Below the pieces are notes generated by a model. That model was not told the origin of the DNA. It saw only the letters and a list, made by a program, of their open reading frames with translations, and did no database searches. A DNA stretch of 64,000 bases, from the NCBI RefSeq assembly GCF_011762195.1, contig NZ_JAASQK010000002.1, forward strand, positions 310,001 to 374,000. Direction: 5' to 3'. The DNA comes from Sphingomonas oligoaromativorans (GTDB lineage: Bacteria; Pseudomonadota; Alphaproteobacteria; Sphingomonadales; Sphingomonadaceae). Positions 1 through 8,925 of the stretch are shown here, in pieces; the stretch's first letter is position 1, and every line of letters starts with the position of its first letter. The position numbers and the translations under genes are program-made.

Positions 1-832
1 CCGACACCCGCCCCCGCTCGTCAAGATCGATGAGATGGGCCAGCACGCTCAGGCCCGCCGCCTTGGTCAGCCGGGGATCGAGGCCCGCATACATGGTCGC
101 GACCATCTGCTCGACCGACTGCGGCTTCTCGTCCAGCAGGCGCAATATCTGCGCCTCGCGCTGCTTGCGGTGACCCAGCATCGAGCGCACCAGCCGCTGC
201 GGGCGCGTCACCGGGTCGCCATGGGCGGGGAAATAGATTTCGTCCTCGCGGCCCATCAGCTTGTCGAGGCTGGCGACATAGGCGCCCATCCGGCCGTCCG
301 GCGGGATCACCACGCTGGTCGACCAGCCCATGACATGATCGCCGCTGAACAGCGCCCGTGCCTCGGGCAATGCGAAACAGAGATGGTTGGAGGTGTGGCC
401 GGGCGTCGCGATCGCCTCCAGCGTCCAGCCGGGGCCGGAGACGGTATCGCCCTCCACCATCACGCGATCGGGGGCATAGCTATGGTCGAAGCCGGCTTCG
501 AGGCCGGAGCCGTCCCGCGCCATGATCGGCGCGCAGCCCATCACCGGCGCGCCGGTCGCTGCGGCCAGCGGCCGCGCCGCGGGGCTGTGATCGCGATGGG
601 TGTGGGTGCAGAGGATGGCGACGATGCGCTCGCCGGCGGTCGCCGCGAGGATCGCGTCGACATGATCGGGCAGATCGGGGCCGGGATCGATCACGGCCAC
701 CTCGCCATGGCCGACGATGTGGGTCTGCGTGCCGGTATAGGTGAAGGGCGAGGGATTATGCGCCAGCACCCGCCGGACCAGCGGATGGATCGCCTCGACC
801 ACGAGCGGCGACGGATGAGCGGACTCTGTCAC
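1..832 (-). CDS. MBL-fold metallo-hydrolase (LACTB2-like), 3' end outside window
   Basis: Reading the minus strand from a GTG at 832 gives an uninterrupted frame to the window edge (about 277 residues seen). It carries the metallo-beta-lactamase metal-binding signature HTHRDH, followed by the later ligands in GHTSNH, SGDH and PAHGD, and a C-terminal winged-helix-like part (KQREAQILRLLDEKPQSVEQ). This order matches the LACTB2-type hydrolases, which have an MBL domain plus a small helical C-terminal domain; substrates of bacterial members are usually unknown. The GTG start is chosen because the conserved fold begins soon after it. The C-terminus lies beyond base 1. The 210 bases between it and the next gene show no supported gene. 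Confidence 0.85.
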   Translation of the reverse strand, partial: MTESAHPSPLVVEAIHPLVRRVLAHNPSPFTYTGTQTHIVGHGEVAVIDPGPDLPDHVDAILAATAGERIVAILCTHTHRDHSPAARPLAAATGAPVMGCAPIMARDGSGLEAGFDHSYAPDRVMVEGDTVSGPGWTLEAIATPGHTSNHLCFALPEARALFSGDHVMGWSTSVVIPPDGRMGAYVASLDKLMGREDEIYFPAHGDPVTRPQRLVRSMLGHRKQREAQILRLLDEKPQSVEQMVATMYAGLDPRLTKAAGLSVLAHLIDLDERGRVS

Positions 833-1042
833 GACGTCGTCCCTCCGGCGGCCCGCACTGTCGAAATCCTTGACACTCGGATGGAGAGGCGGAACGGCCT
901 TAACCACTCTGTCCGGCCGCGAAGCTGGCTTTCCGGGGTCTGGCACGGCGCCTGCATCGCTTCGTCCGTTCCACGTTTCCCGCGAACACTGGCGGGCCGG
1001 CGCGCTCCCACGCCACGGCCCGCCACCCCGCGGGACGCCGCC

Positions 1043-1378
1043 TCAGGCGGCCTTCTTCGAAACGCCGGCCTTTTCGAGCAGATCGGCCAGCTCGCCGCTC
1101 TCGTACATCTCCATCATGATGTCCGAGCCGCCGATGAACTCGCCCTTCACATAGAGCTGCGGGATGGTCGGCCAGTCCGAGAACTGCTTGATGCCCTGGC
1201 GGATGCCCTGATCCTGAAGCACGTCGACCGAGCCATATTCCACGCCGAGATGATCGAGGATCGCCACCGCCCGGCTGGAGAAACCGCACTGCGGGAAGAG
1301 CGGCGAGCCCTTCATGAACAGCAGCACTTCGTTGGCCTTCACCACGTCCGCGATCCGCGCCTGCACGTCGTCCGTCAT
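1043..1378 (-). CDS. grxD: Monothiol glutaredoxin, Grx4/GrxD family
   Basis: A 111-residue protein with the monothiol active site CGFS at residues 31-34, preceded by the glutathione-binding FMKGSP stretch, and with the WPTIPQLY cis-proline and GGSD segments of the family. Monothiol CGFS glutaredoxins bind a bridging [2Fe-2S] cluster with glutathione and hand it on in iron-sulfur trafficking, usually together with BolA proteins. The length is normal for the family. The bolA gene lies 5 bases upstream on the same strand, so the two are almost certainly co-transcribed, which supports the Grx-BolA partnership. Confidence 0.95.
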   Translation of the reverse strand: MTDDVQARIADVVKANEVLLFMKGSPLFPQCGFSSRAVAILDHLGVEYGSVDVLQDQGIRQGIKQFSDWPTIPQLYVKGEFIGGSDIMMEMYESGELADLLEKAGVSKKAA

Positions 1379-1383
1379 CGTCT

Positions 1384-1623
1384 TTACTCCTTGGAAGGCG
1401 CCACGGTGGTGAGCTGGAGCGCGTGCAGCACGCCCCCCATGCGGCCACCCAGCGCCTCATATACGCGTTGATGCTGGCGGACACGGGGAACGCCACGGAA
1501 GCTCTCGCTCACGACGCGAGCGGCATAATGATCGCCATCGCCGGCCAGATCGGTGATCTCCACCTCGGCATCGGGGATGCCGGTGCGGATCAGCGCCACG
1601 ATCTCGTCTGCTGCCATCGGCAT
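1384..1623 (-). CDS. bolA: BolA family protein
   Basis: A 79-residue protein starting MPMAADEIVALI. The BolA/YrbA fold is shown by the DAEVEITDLAGDGDHYAARVV region, the SESFRGVPRVRQHQRVYEAL helix with the conserved RVRQHQ-VY pattern, and the C-terminal HALQLTT strand. BolA proteins form cluster-bridging heterodimers with CGFS glutaredoxins; the gene is immediately followed by grxD. An ATG at 1617 would shorten the protein by two residues. The preceding gene (DUF1476) ends next to the start, so the three genes look like one transcription unit. Confidence 0.92.
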   Translation of the reverse strand: MPMAADEIVALIRTGIPDAEVEITDLAGDGDHYAARVVSESFRGVPRVRQHQRVYEALGGRMGGVLHALQLTTVAPSKE

Positions 1624-1624
1624 G

Positions 1625-1948
1625 TCAGATCGAGCCCAGAAGCTGACGGCGGGCTTCCACCATCTTCTCGTCCATCTGCGAGCGGATGGTCGCCTCGTCG
1701 ACCTCGACATTCGCCGACACGAGATCGCCGTAGAGCTTGCGCACCACGTCCTCGTCGCCGGCCTCCTCGAACTCGGCCTGCACGATCGCCTTGGCATAGG
1801 CGTCCGATTCCTCGGGCGTCAGGCCCATCAGGCCCGCGGCCCATTCGCCCAGCAGGCGGTTGCGTCGCGCGGTCACCCGAAACGCCATTTCCTGCTCACG
1901 AGCGAACTTGCTCTCAAAGGCGCGCTCGCGTTCGTCGAAGGTGGTCAT
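1625..1948 (-). CDS. DUF1476 protein, ATP synthase zeta-subunit-like inhibitor
   Basis: A 107-residue charged, helical protein beginning MTTFDERERAFESKFA. The N-terminal DERE-AFE-KFA-EQE-AFR pattern followed by ARRNRLLGEWAA is the hallmark of the DUF1476 family. Members characterised in alphaproteobacteria (zeta subunit, Paracoccus) inhibit F1Fo-ATP synthase through the N-terminal segment; the role here is inferred from family. It is the first gene of the apparent unit with bolA and grxD. The ATG at 1948 fits the family start; upstream in-frame ATGs lead into non-conserved sequence. Confidence 0.88.
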   Translation of the reverse strand: MTTFDERERAFESKFAREQEMAFRVTARRNRLLGEWAAGLMGLTPEESDAYAKAIVQAEFEEAGDEDVVRKLYGDLVSANVEVDEATIRSQMDEKMVEARRQLLGSI

Positions 1949-2068
1949 CTGTGGTATTCCGTCCCCAACCATTGTGGCGGACGAGATAGGGAACCGACCC
2001 GTCCCACGCAACTGTCCGGCCGAAGATCGGGGCGACTGTCGGAAATTTTGACAGCCGCCCGAATGCCC

Positions 2069-2713
2069 TCAGGCGAGCGCGACCTCATAGGAAGCGGTGG
2101 TCTTGGCCGCGATGTCTTCGGCGGTGACGCCGGGGGCCAGCTCGACCAGCCGGAAGGGGCTCGCATGGTCCGCGCGGCTGAAGACGCAGAGATCGGTGAC
2201 GATCATGTCGACCACATTCTTGCCGGTGAGCGGCAGGGTGCAGGACGGGATGAACTTCGGATCGCCGTTCTTGGAGGTATGCTCCATCACGACGATGATC
2301 TTCTTCACGCCGGCGACGAGGTCCATCGCGCCGCCCATGCCCTTCACCATCTTGCCGGGGATCATCCAGTTGGCGATGTCCCCCTGCTCGGACACCTCCA
2401 TGGCGCCCAGCACGGCCAGGTCGATATGGCCGCCGCGGATCATCGCGAAGCTGTCGGCCGACGAGAAATAGGCCGTCTGGGGCAGCTCCGAGACCGTCTG
2501 CTTGCCGGCATTGATGAGATCGGGATCTTCCTCGCCCTCATAGGGGAACGGCCCGATGCCGAGCATCCCGTTCTCGGACTGGAGCGTCACCTCGACGCCG
2601 TCCGGCACATGGTTCGCCACCAGCGTCGGGATGCCGATGCCGAGATTGACGTAGAAACCGTCCTTCAGCTCGCGGGCGGCGCGGGCGGCCATCTCGTCGC
2701 GGGTCCAGGGCAT
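2069..2713 (-). CDS. scoB: 3-oxoacid CoA-transferase subunit B
   Basis: A 214-residue beta subunit of a succinyl-CoA:3-ketoacid (or acetoacetate) CoA-transferase. It shows [16 protein letters not shown] and the catalytic-glutamate motif [12 protein letters not shown], with [27 protein letters not shown] further on, all typical of the family I CoA-transferase beta chain. The enzyme moves CoA between succinate and acetoacetate in ketone-body or polyhydroxybutyrate use. Its ATG (2711-2713) shares a base with the TGA of the acid phosphatase gene upstream, so translation is probably coupled. The partner subunit gene lies one gene further upstream. Exact acyl specificity cannot be read from sequence. 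Confidence 0.93.
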   Translation of the reverse strand: MPWTRDEMAARAARELKDGFYVNLGIGIPTLVANHVPDGVEVTLQSENGMLGIGPFPYEGEEDPDLINAGKQTVSELPQTAYFSSADSFAMIRGGHIDLAVLGAMEVSEQGDIANWMIPGKMVKGMGGAMDLVAGVKKIIVVMEHTSKNGDPKFIPSCTLPLTGKNVVDMIVTDLCVFSRADHASPFRLVELAPGVTAEDIAAKTTASYEVALA

Positions 2714-3603
2714 CAGCGGGGCTCCTTGGTGGATGTGGGCGCCGGATCGCTCCAGCGTTTGGTCGACGGGAAGATATCGTCCGGCCCGCCCTGAAGCGCG
2801 GAACCATAGACCGGGTTGGGCAGCACGAACCAGCCGCGCCCCCAGAGGGGCGCGATGCCGGCAAGCGCGGTGGCGGCGCGGCGCGCGGGAACGCTCACCG
2901 CTTCGTTGAACAGATCGGAGAAATCGCCGAGCTGGTCGCCGCCCATCGCGATCACGCAATATTGGCTGGCGATCGTGTGGCGGCGGCCGTCCTTCATCGA
3001 GCCCGTGGCGTCGTCTCCGGCGAGGTACAGCGTCTGGCCATGCACTGCGGGGCCGATGCCGGCATCGTCGATCGCCTGCTCGGTGGGGGCGGCGTTGAAG
3101 GCGTTGCGGTTGGAGTTGAAGATCACCGTCACGCCCATGCGGCGGATCGCGTCGAGCGCCTCCTTCGCGCCGGGGGTGGGCGAGACGGCGTGGCCGCCGG
3201 TCTTCTCCCAGCGCGCCCAGCGATCGTCGAAGTCGCGATGCGGGGCGCCGGTCAGCTCGTCATATTCGAAGCCCTGATTGAGCAGCACCGTCTCGTCGAC
3301 GTCGAACACGGCGGCCGGCGGCTTGCCCGCGCAGGGGACGAATTTGGGGTTCTCCAGCGTCGCGCCCTCGTCGAGGACGACCGAGCGCCGGTCCTTCCCC
3401 TGCATCGCCTCGCCGACATAGAAGGTCAGCGCCTGCCACGCCTGACGGCTGATCGCGGCGGACTCGCCCGAGCCATAGAGATATTGCATCCCCGCCAGCC
3501 CCGGCCGGGCGAGCGGGGGCTCGGGCGGGAACGCCGTCTTCGCCGTGCCGCCCGCGCAACCGCCAAGCAGCAGCGCGCCCCCAAGCAGAAGCGCAGTCTT
3601 CAC
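2713..3603 (-). CDS. HAD-superfamily acid phosphatase, lipoprotein e(P4)/class B-C type
   Basis: A 296-residue protein starting at a GTG. It has a lipoprotein signal ([13 protein letters not shown], lipobox LGGC with Cys16), so it should be anchored in the outer membrane or periplasm. The HAD catalytic motif I is [10 protein letters not shown] (nucleophile Asp, DxDxT variant), motif II is VIFNSNRN, and the late acidic motif is GDQLGDFSD. This order matches lipoprotein e(P4)-like acid phosphatases that dephosphorylate nucleotides. The gene sits between the two CoA-transferase subunit genes and overlaps both by a few bases, an unexpected place for a surface phosphatase. Substrate unknown. Confidence 0.88.
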   Translation of the reverse strand: MKTALLLGGALLLGGCAGGTAKTAFPPEPPLARPGLAGMQYLYGSGESAAISRQAWQALTFYVGEAMQGKDRRSVVLDEGATLENPKFVPCAGKPPAAVFDVDETVLLNQGFEYDELTGAPHRDFDDRWARWEKTGGHAVSPTPGAKEALDAIRRMGVTVIFNSNRNAFNAAPTEQAIDDAGIGPAVHGQTLYLAGDDATGSMKDGRRHTIASQYCVIAMGGDQLGDFSDLFNEAVSVPARRAATALAGIAPLWGRGWFVLPNPVYGSALQGGPDDIFPSTKRWSDPAPTSTKEPR

Positions 3604-4310
3604 GCGGCCTCGCGCGGACGCGTGGTGCGGAACTCGATCCGCTTGTCATAGGGCGCGCCGAGGATCAGGCGCTTCACATAGATGCCGGGCAGGTGGATCG
3701 AGTCGGGCTCGAGGCTGCCGACGGGGACGATCTCCTCCACCTCGGCGACGCAGATCCTGCCGGATGTCGCGGCCGGCGCGTTGAAGTTGCGCGCGGTCTT
3801 GCGGAAGATCAGGTTGCCCGCCTCGTCCGCCTTCCAGCCCTTGATGATCGCGAGATCGGCGCGGATGCCGCGTTCGAGGATATAGTCCTCGCCGTCGAAC
3901 CGCTTCACCTCCTTGCCCTCGGCCACCAGCGTGCCGACGCCCGTCTTCGTATAGAAGCCGGGGATGCCCGCGCCCCCGGCCCGCAGCCGCTCGGCCAGCG
4001 TGCCCTGCGGCGTGAACTCCACCTCCAGCTCGCCCGCGAGATACTGGCGCTCGAACTCCTTGTTCTCGCCCACATAGGAGGAGATCATCTTGCGGACCTG
4101 CTTGGTGCGCAGCAGCTTGCCGATGCCCTCGCCGTCGATGCCGGCATTGTTCGACACGAAGGTCAGCTCCTTCGTCCCCGCGTCGCGGATCGCGTCGAGC
4201 AGGCGCTCGGGCAGGCCGCACAGGCCGAACCCGCCGGACGCGATGGTCATGCCGTCGAACAGCAGGCCCTCCAGCGCCGAAGCCGCATCCGCGTAGATCT
4301 TGCTCGCCAT
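3600..4310 (-). CDS. scoA: 3-oxoacid CoA-transferase subunit A
   Basis: A 236-residue alpha subunit starting [13 protein letters not shown]. The glycine-rich motif [13 protein letters not shown], the [13 protein letters not shown] segment and [22 protein letters not shown] are characteristic of the CoA-transferase family I alpha chain. It pairs with the beta subunit encoded two genes downstream. Its TGA overlaps the GTG of the acid phosphatase, so the three genes form one tightly packed operon. The ATG at 4310 is preferred over an in-frame upstream start because family similarity begins there. The operon is divergent from the TPP-enzyme gene across about 95 bases. Confidence 0.93.
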   Translation of the reverse strand: MASKIYADAASALEGLLFDGMTIASGGFGLCGLPERLLDAIRDAGTKELTFVSNNAGIDGEGIGKLLRTKQVRKMISSYVGENKEFERQYLAGELEVEFTPQGTLAERLRAGGAGIPGFYTKTGVGTLVAEGKEVKRFDGEDYILERGIRADLAIIKGWKADEAGNLIFRKTARNFNAPAATSGRICVAEVEEIVPVGSLEPDSIHLPGIYVKRLILGAPYDKRIEFRTTRPREAA

Positions 4311-4405
4311 GCCGTCCTTCTCCTGAACTGTCGCCGCCCGACTATCAGCCCCGGATGACAAGCGGAAGCTGGCATCGCGCGTGCGTTGGGCTTAAGCGAT
4401 CGTGC

Positions 4406-6058
4406 ATGACCAGCAATCGCACCGGCGGCCGCATTCTCGTCGACCAGCTCGTTGCGCAGGGGTGCGATCGCATCTTCTGCGTGCCCGGAGAATCCTATCT
4501 GGCGGTGCTCGACGCGCTGCATGATTCGCCGGAGATCGATCTTGTCGTGTGCCGTCAGGAAGGCGGCGCGGCCTATATGGCGGAGGCCGACGGCAAGCTG
4601 ACCGGCAAGCCCGGCATCTGCTTCGTGACGCGCGGCCCCGGCGCCACCAACGCCTCGATCGGCGTCCACACCGCGATGCAGGATTCGACCCCGATGATCC
4701 TCTTCATCGGCGATGTCGCCCGCGAGGCGAAGGACCGGGAGGGCTTTCAGGAGGTCGACTTCCCGGCGATGTTCGCCCCCCTCGCCAAATGGGCGGCCAA
4801 GATCGACGATGCGCGCCGCATCCCCGAATATGTCGCGCGTGCCTATGCCGTGGCGATGTCCGGCCGCCCCGGCCCGGTGGTGCTGGCGCTCCCCGAGGAC
4901 ATGCTGATCAACGAAGTCGAGGCGATCGATCGCCCGATGGTGAAGCGCCCGGTCCAGCCGCCCTGTGTGCAGGGCGCGGGCATCCTCGTCGATCTCATCA
5001 GGAATGCGGCCGCCCCGCTCGCCATCGTCGGCGGCGCCGACTGGGACGACCGTGCCGCGCATTATTTCGCCGAGTTCGCGGAAGGGATCGGCCTGCCCGT
5101 CGCCACCGCGTTCCGCCGGCAGGATGCGATCGCCTCCTCCTCGCCGGTCTATGCCGGCAATCTCGGCTACGGCCCCAACCCCAGGCTCATCGAACGGGTG
5201 AAGGCGGCGGACCTGCTGATCGTCGTCGGCCCGCGCCTCGGCGAGGCGACGACCGACGGCTACACGCTCATCACCCCCGAGCATCCCGACCAGATCCTCG
5301 TCCATGTCCACCCGGACCCCAACGAGCTTCAGTCGGTCTACCGCACCGACTTCGCGCTGTGCGCCGACATGCCCGAATTCGCCGAGACGCTGGCGGACTG
5401 GGATCATGACATCCTGTCCTTCAAGGACGGCGCCGAGGCCCATGCCGAGTGGCTGGAGTGGAACACCCCCAAGCCGCGTGAAGGCGTGGCGCTCGATCTC
5501 GGCCTGTGCGTGGCGGCGATGCGCGGGGCGATGCCGCGCGACACGATCGTCTGCAACGGCGCGGGCAATTATTCGAGCTGGTGGCATCGCTACTGGCGCT
5601 ACGGCAAGCGCGGCACGCAGCTCGCGCCGACCAACGGCTCGATGGGCTATGGCGTGCCCGCCGGCGTCGCCGCCGCGCTCCGCAGGCCGGAGCAGCGCGT
5701 CGTGGCGCTGGCGGGCGACGGCTGCTTCCTGATGAACGGGCAGGAGCTGGCCACCGCCGTGGCGCAGGGCGCGCGGCTGCTGGTGATCGTGGTCGACAAC
5801 GGCAATTACGGCACCATCCGTATGCATCAGGAGCGCGAATATCCCGGCCGCGTCTCGGGCACCCGCCTCGGCAACCCGGATTTCGCCGCGCTCGCCCGCG
5901 CCTATGGCGGCTGGGCCGAGGCCGTGGAGCGGACGGAGGACTTCGCGCCGGCGCTGGCCCGCGCGCTCGAACAGCCGGGCCTTGCGCTCCTGCATCTGCG
6001 TACCGACATCGAGCAGATCACCCCGGCCGCGACGCTGAGTGGGATGAACAGGCGATAA
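4406..6058 (+). CDS. Thiamine-pyrophosphate enzyme, acetolactate-synthase large-subunit-like
   Basis: A 550-residue protein with all three domains of the ALS/POX/BFDC family. The N-terminal pyrimidine-binding domain has VPGESYLAVLDAL with the catalytic Glu and the RQEGGAAYMAEADGKLTGKPGICFVTRGPGA stretches (read as separate conserved blocks). A central Rossmann-like domain follows. The C-terminal PP-binding domain has GSMGYGVPAGVAAAL and the GDG...N metal site (GDGCFLMNGQELATA then DNGNYG). No regulatory small subunit gene is nearby, so it is probably not the biosynthetic IlvB; it may be a catabolic or unspecified thiamine-dependent decarboxylase/synthase. The ATG at 4406 gives the usual family N-terminus (TGGRILVDQLVAQG). 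Confidence 0.88.
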   Translation: MTSNRTGGRILVDQLVAQGCDRIFCVPGESYLAVLDALHDSPEIDLVVCRQEGGAAYMAEADGKLTGKPGICFVTRGPGATNASIGVHTAMQDSTPMILFIGDVAREAKDREGFQEVDFPAMFAPLAKWAAKIDDARRIPEYVARAYAVAMSGRPGPVVLALPEDMLINEVEAIDRPMVKRPVQPPCVQGAGILVDLIRNAAAPLAIVGGADWDDRAAHYFAEFAEGIGLPVATAFRRQDAIASSSPVYAGNLGYGPNPRLIERVKAADLLIVVGPRLGEATTDGYTLITPEHPDQILVHVHPDPNELQSVYRTDFALCADMPEFAETLADWDHDILSFKDGAEAHAEWLEWNTPKPREGVALDLGLCVAAMRGAMPRDTIVCNGAGNYSSWWHRYWRYGKRGTQLAPTNGSMGYGVPAGVAAALRRPEQRVVALAGDGCFLMNGQELATAVAQGARLLVIVVDNGNYGTIRMHQEREYPGRVSGTRLGNPDFAALARAYGGWAEAVERTEDFAPALARALEQPGLALLHLRTDIEQITPAATLSGMNRR

Positions 6059-6142
6059 CAGACGCATTCCGTCGTCATTCAGGACGAATCGCCTAATTCC
6101 TCTCCTGCGGTCGCGGATCGCGGAACAGGACGGAGATTTTCG

Positions 6143-6481
6143 ATGCGGAGTGTCATCAAGGGCATCGTCGCGGCGAGCTTGCTCGCCGGCGCCACGGTCG
6201 CCGCGGCCGCGCCCGCCGAAGCGCGCTACCATGGCGGTTATTATCATGGCTATCACGGCGGCTGGCATCGTGGCGGTGTGAGCACCGGAACGGCGGTCGC
6301 CGCCGGCCTTCTGGGCCTGGGCGTCGGCGCGGCCATCGCCTCGTCGGATCGTGGGCCGGGCTATTATGGTGGCGGCTATTACGCCCCGCCGCCCCCGCCG
6401 CCGCCGGCGGTCTATGGCTACGGCTATTATGCCCCGCCGCCGCCTCCCCCGCCGCCCGCCTATGGCTATTACGGCTGGTAA
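6143..6481 (+). CDS. Small secreted Gly/Tyr/His/Pro-rich protein
   Basis: A 112-residue protein with a clear signal peptide (MRSVIKGIVAASLLAGATVA, cleavage likely after AEA). The mature part starts with HGGYYHGYHGGWHRGG, then a hydrophobic glycine/alanine segment (AGLLGLGVGAAIA), then two copies of a Tyr-Ala-poly-Pro unit (GYYAPPPPPPP, with 7-8 prolines) each ending in a YGY motif. Such proteins are common in sphingomonads and other alphaproteobacteria; function is unknown. A surface or periplasmic structural role is only a guess. A hairpin follows the stop codon. Confidence 0.75.
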   Translation: MRSVIKGIVAASLLAGATVAAAAPAEARYHGGYYHGYHGGWHRGGVSTGTAVAAGLLGLGVGAAIASSDRGPGYYGGGYYAPPPPPPPAVYGYGYYAPPPPPPPPAYGYYGW

Positions 6482-6507
6482 GCCCGGCGGAAACAGGGTC
6501 CAAAGGA

Positions 6508-6540
6508 AAGGGCGTCGTCACCATCGTGACGGCGCCCTTC
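6508..6540. terminator. Hairpin between convergent genes
   Basis: A near-perfect inverted repeat (AAGGGCGTCGTCAC - CATC - GTGACGGCGCCCTT) lies between the convergent genes ending at 6481 and 6560. It could act as a terminator in both directions, although the following T tract is short. Confidence 0.55.
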
Positions 6541-6559
6541 CTGTATCGACGGACGGCGA

Positions 6560-6751
6560 TCAGAGCTTGTCGATCGCGTCCTTCACCTTGCCCTTGGCGT
6601 TGCCGACCGCCTGCTGGATGTGGCCGCGCGCCTCCTGACCGGCGCCTTCGGCCTCCAGCTTCGGATCGTCGCTGCCGCGGCCGACCGCCTGCTTGGCCTT
6701 GCCGGTCAGCTCGTTGGCGACGCCTTTGACCTTGTCGGTGAACTCACCCAT
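6560..6751 (-). CDS. CsbD family stress protein
   Basis: A 63-residue hydrophilic protein: MGEFTDKVKGVANELTGKAK followed by QAVGRGSDDPKLEAEG and a C-terminal QAVGNAKGKVKDAIDKL. The repeated KVKG-A-ELTGKAKQAVG pattern defines the CsbD-like family, small proteins induced in general stress whose molecular activity is unknown. The length is typical. It is transcribed convergently with the secreted protein and lies just downstream of thiSG on the same strand. Confidence 0.9.
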   Translation of the reverse strand: MGEFTDKVKGVANELTGKAKQAVGRGSDDPKLEAEGAGQEARGHIQQAVGNAKGKVKDAIDKL

Positions 6752-6825
6752 CCGATCTCTCCTCGAAACGCGGCCATTATCAACCGCTTCGACAGAGAGA
6801 ACGGACAGGCGGAGGCCGGGGTTCC

Positions 6826-7830
6826 TCAGATCAGCCCGGCAAGCGGGCTCGACGGATCGGCATAGCGGCGAATGCCCATGCGCCCGGCGCGATAGGAGAG
6901 ACGGCCGCCTTCCACCGCCGCCTTCATCGCGGCCGCCATCAGCATCGGGTCTTTCGCCTCGGCGATGGCGGTGTTCATCAGCACGCCGTCGCAACCCAGC
7001 TCCATCGCGATCGCCGCATCCGACGCGGTGCCCACACCGGCATCGACGATCACCGGCACCTTGGCGCCCTCGACGATCAGGCGGATGGTCACGCGGTTCT
7101 GGATGCCGAGGCCCGAGCCGATCGGCGCCCCGAGCGGCATGATCGCGACCGCCCCCGCATCCTCCAGCCGCTTGGCGGCGATGGGATCGTCCACGCAATA
7201 GACCATCGGCTTGAAGCCCTCCTTCGCCAGCACCTCGGTCGCGCGGAGCGTCTCGACCATGTCGGGGTAGAGGGTGCGCGCCTCGCCCAGCACTTCGAGC
7301 TTCACCAGATCCCAGCCGCCCGCCTCGCGCGCCAGGCGCAGCGTGCGGATCGCTTCCTCGGCGGTGAAGCAGCCGGCCGTGTTGGGCAGATAGGTGATGC
7401 GCCTGGGATCGATATAGTCGGTCAGCATCGGCGCCTTGGGATCGCTGACGTTCACGCGCCGCACCGCGACGGTGACGATCTCCGCGCCAGAGGCCTCCAG
7501 CGCGGCGGCGTTCTGCTCGAAATCCTTATATTTGCCGGTGCCCACGATCAGGCGCGAGCGGAAGGTCTTGCCCGCCACCGTCCATGTATCGTCCGTCACC
7601 GGCGCGGCATGGTCGCCGCCGCCGACGAAGTGGACGATCTCCAGCTCGTCTCCATCCTCGACCTTCACGACGCCCAGGGTCGAGCGCGGCACCACCTCCA
7701 GATTGCGCTCCACCGCCACCTTGGTGGGTTCCAGCCCCAGCTCGGCGGCGAGATCGGCGAGCGTCAGCCCGTCGCGGATGCGGCGATGCTCGCCATTGAC
7801 GCGGATGGTGATGGTGCCGTCAGAGTGCAT
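6826..7830 (-). CDS. thiG: ThiS-ThiG fusion: sulfur carrier plus thiazole synthase
   Basis: A 334-residue protein joining a ThiS-like ubiquitin-fold carrier (residues about 5-72: [20 protein letters not shown] ... [14 protein letters not shown]) to a full ThiG thiazole synthase (about 80-334). ThiG features include [12 protein letters not shown], the Schiff-base lysine in [10 protein letters not shown] (Lys177), [14 protein letters not shown] and [14 protein letters not shown]. ThiG builds the thiazole phosphate of thiamine from DXP, dehydroglycine and ThiS thiocarboxylate. Here the ThiS terminal glycines (70-72) are internal and continue into ThiG without a stop, which is mechanistically notable. 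No other thi gene is adjacent. Confidence 0.93.
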   Translation of the reverse strand: MHSDGTITIRVNGEHRRIRDGLTLADLAAELGLEPTKVAVERNLEVVPRSTLGVVKVEDGDELEIVHFVGGGDHAAPVTDDTWTVAGKTFRSRLIVGTGKYKDFEQNAAALEASGAEIVTVAVRRVNVSDPKAPMLTDYIDPRRITYLPNTAGCFTAEEAIRTLRLAREAGGWDLVKLEVLGEARTLYPDMVETLRATEVLAKEGFKPMVYCVDDPIAAKRLEDAGAVAIMPLGAPIGSGLGIQNRVTIRLIVEGAKVPVIVDAGVGTASDAAIAMELGCDGVLMNTAIAEAKDPMLMAAAMKAAVEGGRLSYRAGRMGIRRYADPSSPLAGLI

Positions 7831-7916
7831 GAGTGTTGTTTTCCACCGAGAGCGGTTAGGGAAGTGCGGCGCATATAGGGACCGCGCCCACCACGCCGCA
7901 ACCGAAAGGGAGACAG

Positions 7917-8351
7917 ATGGCCGATACCGTGTTCGTGCTGAACGGCCCCAACCTGAACATGCTGGGCCTGCGCGAGCCGGAAATCTACGGCTCCGACACG
8001 CTCGACGACATCTCCAACATGCTCGACGACCGTGCCCGCGAGCTGGGGCTGGAGGTGGATATCCGCCAGTCCAACCATGAAGGCCATCTGATCGACTGGA
8101 TTCAGGAAGCCAATGCGGTGGGCGCGAAGGCCGTGCTGCTGAACGCGGGCGGCTTCACCCACACGTCCGTCGCCATCCACGATGCGATCAAGGCGGTGAA
8201 GGTGCCGGTGATCGAGGTGCATCTCTCCAACCCGCACACGCGCGAAAACTTCCGCCACCAGAGCTTTATCGGACGGGCCGCGAAGGGGACGGTGGCAGGT
8301 TTCGGTGCAATGTCCTATCTCCTCGCGCTGGACGCGGCCGCCAAGCTCTGA
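7917..8351 (+). CDS. aroQ: Type II 3-dehydroquinate dehydratase
   Basis: A 144-residue protein that dehydrates 3-dehydroquinate to 3-dehydroshikimate in the shikimate pathway. The N-terminal [21 protein letters not shown] holds the catalytic arginine/tyrosine region, [13 protein letters not shown] holds the substrate-binding His, and [17 protein letters not shown] holds the catalytic histidine. All are intact and the length is normal for the type II dodecameric enzyme. It precedes accB-accC on the same strand with 70 bases between, an arrangement seen in many proteobacteria. Confidence 0.96.
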   Translation: MADTVFVLNGPNLNMLGLREPEIYGSDTLDDISNMLDDRARELGLEVDIRQSNHEGHLIDWIQEANAVGAKAVLLNAGGFTHTSVAIHDAIKAVKVPVIEVHLSNPHTRENFRHQSFIGRAAKGTVAGFGAMSYLLALDAAAKL

Positions 8352-8421
8352 CAGGGAGCGGCCACAGGAACAGAACAAAACACACCTCAAAATATTCGCA
8401 GAACAAGAAAGGGTCGATTTC

Positions 8422-8919
8422 ATGACCGATACTCCCGAGGGCGCGAACGGCGCCGCGATGCAGGTCGACGCCGGGCTGGTCCGCCAGCTCGCCGAACTGC
8501 TCGACGCCACCCGCCTGACCGAGATCGAGGTGCAGGACGGCGATCGCCGCATCCGCGTGGCGCGCACCGTTTCGATGGCCGCCGCGCCGGCCGTGGCGAT
8601 GGCGCCGGCCGCTGCGGTCGCCGCCGCGCCGGCCGCAGCCGCTCCGGCGGCCGCTGCTCCCGCCGCAGCTCCGGCCGGCGATCATCCGGGCACCGTGAAG
8701 TCGCCGATGGTGGGCACCGCCTATCTCGCCGCAGAGCCGGGCGCCGCGCCGTTCATCGCGACCGGCAAGCAGGTCTCCGCCGGCGAGACGCTGCTCATCG
8801 TCGAGGCGATGAAGGTGATGAACCCGATCGTCGCGCCCAAGGCCGGCAAGGTGGTGCAGGTGCTGGTCGAGAACGGCCAGCCGGTCGAGTTCGACCAGCC
8901 GCTCGTCATCGTCGAGTAA
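8422..8919 (+). CDS. accB: Acetyl-CoA carboxylase biotin carboxyl carrier protein
   Basis: A 165-residue biotin carrier of acetyl-CoA carboxylase, first step of fatty acid synthesis. The N-terminal part (VRQLAELLDATRLTEIEVQD) is typical. A long Ala/Pro linker (roughly residues 50-90) follows, and then the biotinyl domain with the EAMKVMN motif; the biotinylated residue is Lys131. It is followed after 6 bases by accC, so the two are co-expressed. The ATG at 8422 gives the family N-terminus; the longer in-frame extension upstream is not conserved-looking. Confidence 0.96.
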   Translation: MTDTPEGANGAAMQVDAGLVRQLAELLDATRLTEIEVQDGDRRIRVARTVSMAAAPAVAMAPAAAVAAAPAAAAPAAAAPAAAPAGDHPGTVKSPMVGTAYLAAEPGAAPFIATGKQVSAGETLLIVEAMKVMNPIVAPKAGKVVQVLVENGQPVEFDQPLVIVE

Positions 8920-8925
8920 GCCCCC

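Noticed and set aside
4406-6058. Biosynthetic acetolactate synthase IlvB
   Set aside because: No ilvH/ilvN small-subunit gene or ilvC is adjacent; only the general TPP-enzyme family can be supported.
7831-7916. TPP riboswitch upstream of the thiS-thiG fusion
   Set aside because: The 86-base gap to divergent aroQ is too short and lacks the conserved THI-box words.
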